Source: Prorocentrum cordatum
Taxonomy: Eukaryota > Sar > Dinophyceae > Prorocentrales > Prorocentraceae
Direction: 5' to 3'
DNA length: 64,000 nt
Assembly (NCBI GenBank): GCA_963575745.1
Contig: CAUYUJ010000170.1
Coordinates: 219,001 to 283,000 of the forward strand
The notes under the pieces are model-generated. The model did not search any database. It was not told the DNA's origin and saw only the letters and a program-made list of their open reading frames with translations. Numbering within the stretch: position 1 is the stretch's first letter; each line of letters begins with the position of its first letter. The translations under genes and the position numbers were made by a program. Shown here in pieces: positions 60,504 through 64,000 of the stretch.

Positions 60504-63500
60504 CTACAGCAAAGCGACAAAGTCGTCGATGCCAACCGTCACCTGCGCTTTGTCAGGATGCAAGCCCTTCTTGAGCTTGCGCAAGTTGCGCATTGACGTG
60601 ACTGTGGGCTGCCCACACTCCTTGCCGAGCTTGAGAATTTGCGAGCCGCTGTTGTAAAACTTGCACGACAAACAAACAAATAAATTCGAGAAATCTGAGC
60701 AGGGAAAGGCTACAACCTTGTGCCCCAGCCTCAGCAGCACACCTTGGTCCAACCTGGAGTGACCAGGACAGTCCCCAGGAGGAGGGGCCCGCGCCCGAGA
60801 GCCCTTAAGGCAAACTCGGCACTGCCAGAAGGGCCCAACCTGCACCCACGAGTGCCCAACAGCCAGAGAAAGGAGCCGAGGAGCGGGGGGGGGCCTGGAC
60901 CTGGCGGTGCCGCGAAATTCAAGACGCGGCCACAATGGAAGCAAAACAGACCCAGCTTTTAAGACCAGCCGCGCAATCTTGATCTTCCTATCGAGCTCTT
61001 CAGCCTCAATCGGAGTCAAGGAGTGGTGCGCACGAGCCGCCTCTTTGGCAGCCTGGTCAGCAAAGTGATTGCCGAGTCGCCGGAAACGTTCACTGGCTGA
61101 GATGCCGCTTTCGTCGACATCCCTGTGGGCCGCTACTTTGTGAAGCGCACACAGGTGACTACCAAAATGGTGCTTGCCTTGCAACACAAGTCCTGTGTAC
61201 TGCCTTTTGCCACTAAGCGCATCAGCACCGAGCGCTACGTAGTCCACAACATTCTGACAACCACTGTAGCACACGGACGGAGCATCGGCGTAGGCCCCGC
61301 AGAACGCAAAAGCAGCATACTCGGCAGCCTGAGGCGTCTGGGGCCAGGGGGCCCACACAGGCCCCTTCAGAACACCAAGGAGCTCGCCATCATTCCCCAC
61401 CATAGCGACAGCCCAGCCCGCACGAGACAGTTCTTTAACCACGTGTCTGTGGCACGAGCCGTCCATAAACAGATATCCCCACAAGCTGTCCCCTGGAGCC
61501 ACCCTATCAGCCCCACACGCGGGAGGAGGAGGAGGGAGGTCCTCGACGTGCCACACAAGAGAGACACCACCATCACACAGCGGCTTTGGGGCAACATCTC
61601 CTGGGTGACGGAACGCCCCATACAGAAACAACTCTTCCTCATATTCTGGGTCCGAAGTATCACAGGCGGCATCCACAAGCCAGTCGGGAAGAACTTCCTT
61701 GCGCATCTCGACGACCGCCGAGCAGCAAAAAAGACGATGATGCAGGGTGTCCTTCGCTACACCACACAAAGAGCAGAGGCTGGACACCTCGACGTATCCA
61801 GCCGCCTCAGCATCAGCTCCTGTCCAAAACGCTCGACAAGCTTGAGCTCTCATGACACCCTTGGCCTTGGCAGGGATCTTGGACGACGAGAGCTGCTGCT
61901 TGACAGCATCCCAACAAAGCCGATACCCCACCCCGTACTTGTCTCCAGAATCCCGCTCAAGGTTCCTGAGCACCGCGTCACGACACAAGACTTTAACAAG
62001 ACGGGGGGGGGAAAGCGTCAGCGAAATGTCCCTACCGAAGTCGTCCCTAAGGGTGGTAAAATCAGGCATCTCCCAACCAAGACGGTAGATACACATGCGG
62101 AGAGCCGAGAGCGGCCCTCGAACCTTGGACCACGAGTGGACGTCGTGGCTGAAGGTCTGAATCCAGCCCTCTCGCATGGCCGCCCACGACAAACACCACG
62201 GGAAGGCACGCGTGTGACAAAGCCAGATCTCTTTCGACCATCTGATAATCGGCGCCACACTCGCTCGCCAGCACGGGTCACCCTCGAGCAGACTGGGCAC
62301 CGCAAGGGATCTCCCTTGCGAGCGTGGCTTGATACAAGACAGGGCAGCACGACGCAAGATCAGGAGCTCTCCATCGGACACCCCGAAAATGTCAGACCCG
62401 AAGGTACCGCCAGCCAACGGCCCAGCAGCAAAGACCTTCAAGCTGCGCCTCCCGAGAACGTCTCCGATCTTTCTGAGCCTCCTGGTCTTGCGAAGCGCGG
62501 ACGCGATACGAGCTTTAAACTTGGCCGCACGGCCACGGCCAGGAGCCCTCAAGGAACGGCCCGCCGTGTAATCCACCCCCAAGTTCGTAACTCTACCAAC
62601 GCCCATTCCTTGCCCCGCCAGGGGCCCAAGTTTCTGGAGGAGCTGAGACGCGACATCATTGTTGCTAGCAACCATCCCCACTTTGTCCATGGCGAGCAAG
62701 CACTGCAGCTCGTCCGTGATGCACTTGTGGAGCGCTCGGGCTCCGCCCACAAGCGCTCGAACGACCTGCCTGGCGCTGCCCGTGCAACTGAGACTTAGGT
62801 CATCGACGTACGCGTCGAAGTCCAAGCCAGGTGACCGAGGGAGCGAGTCGAAGCTGGCAAGCGCATAAACCCTGATCAAGCTGGCGGCAAACGAGCAGCC
62901 CGCCACGATGCCCCTGGAGACGAAATACGGTCCTTCAACAAAGCCCCCAAGGGCCAGGTACCTGGCGGTAGCATACGCACGAATGGACAGCCTAACAACA
63001 CCGAGGGGAAACCCATGCTGACGGCATCTGTCAAAGAGCAAACGAAGGTCGATGTGCTCATAATACTTCCGAAGATCCCAGAAAATGGAGGCCGACACTT
63101 CACCACGGCTGAGTCCCGCCTCGGCCTTAAAGGCGTGCCGCCAAACCACGTCAGAGGCGCCCCTGTTGGCCCCCGCCGCCCAGAAGTCCCTAGGATGGTT
63201 AACTTCCCAGCGCTGAGCAAACGACCGACGGGCCCGCCCCCAGAGGCGGTACCAACTGGGAAAGACACCGATGGGCCGAAAGCCCCCAGTGGGCTTGCCT
63301 AAAAGGGCCAAGAGAACCCAAGAAATCTGCTGCGGCAGGGACCCAGTGGCCTCCATGACGCAAAACCAGAGGGCGAGGCAGTGAAGGGCCTGATCACAGA
63401 GAAGCGAGAAATGACGGCAATGAAAACCATCAACACTCACAGCGCTGGACAGCCGATACTTCTTAGAAAAGGCCCGCAGCTCAGAAGGCTGAAGGACAGG

Positions 63501-64000
63501 CAGGGGTTCGAGATACGAGTCATCAAAGCCTATCCCGTCACCTTCCCCCCAAATAGACGCAAACTTGTCGGCTTCAGCCTTCGAGAGGGCCATGGGGTCG
63601 GCAACAATGATGCCCCCGGACGTGAACGTGGTCGCGGGGTTCCAGGGCTCGGGGTCTCGAATGGCACGCTGAGCATTTCGACTGCCCTTGTCCAATCCTT
63701 CTCGAACCCATTCCTGCCAAGGCGCCTTAGACCTAGCAGCAGCCGCGAACTTAGCCTTCAAACATGCCTGATCGACCGAGTCGAGCAAGGCATCGAGATC
63801 CGCGCGCAGAGAGCCAACACTGGCACTAGGCTCCAGGCCAACAGGATCGCAGAGACCGACATCGTCGCCCGACTGACCAGGCAACTCGCACGAGAGCGAT
63901 CCCCCTGAGCCGCCTTGGCTAGGAGTTTGTCCAGACCGGAAATCGAAGCCGCGCCGGGAAGAAACGTGGGTACGAGAGAGATTCAGGCTGCGGGCAGCTA
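60504..64000 (-). CDS. Retroelement polyprotein: reverse transcriptase, RNase H, zinc fingers (5' partial)
   Basis: Open from the window edge to a TAG at 60504-60506; no stop occurs in the last 116 bp of the window, so the N-terminus (perhaps an endonuclease) lies outside. Numbering from codon 63884: reverse transcriptase about 200-450, with RPIGVFPSWYRLWGR (203-217), motif A FWDLRKYYEHID (268-279), motif B RGIVAGCSFAAS (324-335), motif C YVDD (359-362) and NLGVD (434-438). A CxxC...HH...CC finger at 704-721. RNase H-like domain about 800-950: MDGS (Asp808), Glu855, AHRD (His920), FADQ (Asp943). The usual second Asp is Gly875 (YSGCQNVV, codon GGT). Two C-terminal CxxC modules (1022-1025, 1071-1074). 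No premature stop or frameshift in 1126 codons suggests recent activity. The element class (non-LTR-like) is inference. Confidence 0.9.
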   Translation of the reverse strand, partial: AARSLNLSRTHVSSRRGFDFRSGQTPSQGGSGGSLSCELPGQSGDDVGLCDPVGLEPSASVGSLRADLDALLDSVDQACLKAKFAAAARSKAPWQEWVREGLDKGSRNAQRAIRDPEPWNPATTFTSGGIIVADPMALSKAEADKFASIWGEGDGIGFDDSYLEPLPVLQPSELRAFSKKYRLSSAVSVDGFHCRHFSLLCDQALHCLALWFCVMEATGSLPQQISWVLLALLGKPTGGFRPIGVFPSWYRLWGRARRSFAQRWEVNHPRDFWAAGANRGASDVVWRHAFKAEAGLSRGEVSASIFWDLRKYYEHIDLRLLFDRCRQHGFPLGVVRLSIRAYATARYLALGGFVEGPYFVSRGIVAGCSFAASLIRVYALASFDSLPRSPGLDFDAYVDDLSLSCTGSARQVVRALVGGARALHKCITDELQCLLAMDKVGMVASNNDVASQLLQKLGPLAGQGMGVGRVTNLGVDYTAGRSLRAPGRGRAAKFKARIASALRKTRRLRKIGDVLGRRSLKVFAAGPLAGGTFGSDIFGVSDGELLILRRAALSCIKPRSQGRSLAVPSLLEGDPCWRASVAPIIRWSKEIWLCHTRAFPWCLSWAAMREGWIQTFSHDVHSWSKVRGPLSALRMCIYRLGWEMPDFTTLRDDFGRDISLTLSPPRLVKVLCRDAVLRNLERDSGDKYGVGYRLCWDAVKQQLSSSKIPAKAKGVMRAQACRAFWTGADAEAAGYVEVSSLCSLCGVAKDTLHHRLFCCSAVVEMRKEVLPDWLVDAACDTSDPEYEEELFLYGAFRHPGDVAPKPLCDGGVSLVWHVEDLPPPPPACGADRVAPGDSLWGYLFMDGSCHRHVVKELSRAGWAVAMVGNDGELLGVLKGPVWAPWPQTPQAAEYAAFAFCGAYADAPSVCYSGCQNVVDYVALGADALSGKRQYTGLVLQGKHHFGSHLCALHKVAAHRDVDESGISASERFRRLGNHFADQAAKEAARAHHSLTPIEAEELDRKIKIARLVLKAGSVLLPLWPRLEFRGTARSRPPPAPRLLSLAVGHSWVQVGPFWQCRVCLKGSRARAPPPGDCPGHSRLDQGVLLRLGHKVVAFPCSDFSNLFVCLSCKFYNSGSQILKLGKECGQPTVTSMRNLRKLKKGLHPDKAQVTVGIDDFVALL

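Noticed and set aside
61125-62798. 557-residue plus-strand frame
   Set aside because: It is antisense to the reverse transcriptase, whose motifs are unambiguous on the other strand.

Overview
The window looks like nuclear DNA of a dinoflagellate. No single marker proves this; I infer it from several together. The DNA is GC-rich and gene-poor, and crowded with trinucleotide and purine-only tracts. Introns have pyrimidine-rich acceptors, and one may use a GA donor. There are reverse transcriptases of the dinoflagellate-like GIxAG(C/G) / (Y)VDD type and two spliced-leader-like fragments. No rRNA, tRNA, CRISPR or bacterial operon signal is visible. Two 100-N assembly gaps (18077-18176, 60275-60374) mark a draft scaffold. 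I cannot name the species.

Supported coding content is small. (i) 60504-64000, minus: long open frame of a reverse transcriptase / RNase H retroelement, running off the right edge. (ii) 48870-51110, minus: broken relative of the same lineage. (iii) 10077-12010, minus: broken reverse transcriptase of a different lineage. (iv) 29290-30299, minus: two exons of a leucine-rich-repeat protein. (v) 39160-39977, minus: two-exon gene for a small ubiquitin-fold-like protein. (vi) 34496-34907, plus: a coding exon split by a short repeat element. Weaker coding-like patches lie at 13.7-14.9, 17.2-18.1, 31.4-32.8 and 56.1-57.3 kb.

Most of the remainder is a dense collection of short (about 100-350 bp) non-autonomous elements with terminal inverted repeats or full hairpin structure. 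I count about 19 families and more than 45 copies by eye, none with a transposase frame. The most abundant, called T1 here, has ten copies all in the same direction. Two elements have clear target-site duplications (10 bp at 15.4 kb; 14-16 bp at 34.6 kb). Two families together fill most of an intron of the ubiquitin-like gene, and one element interrupts an exon, so the collection is a candidate source of introner-type introns.

Layout: 0-8 kb T1, hairpin and dispersed elements; 8-9.6 kb degenerate satellite and CAT tract; 10-12 kb dead reverse transcriptase; 12-29 kb repeats and purine/pyrimidine tracts; 29-30.3 kb LRR gene; 33.5 kb 73-bp tandem array; 34-44 kb richest element zone with the two small genes; 44-54 kb tracts and dead retroelement; 55-60 kb AT-rich tracts and tandem arrays; 60.5-64 kb intact retroelement frame.
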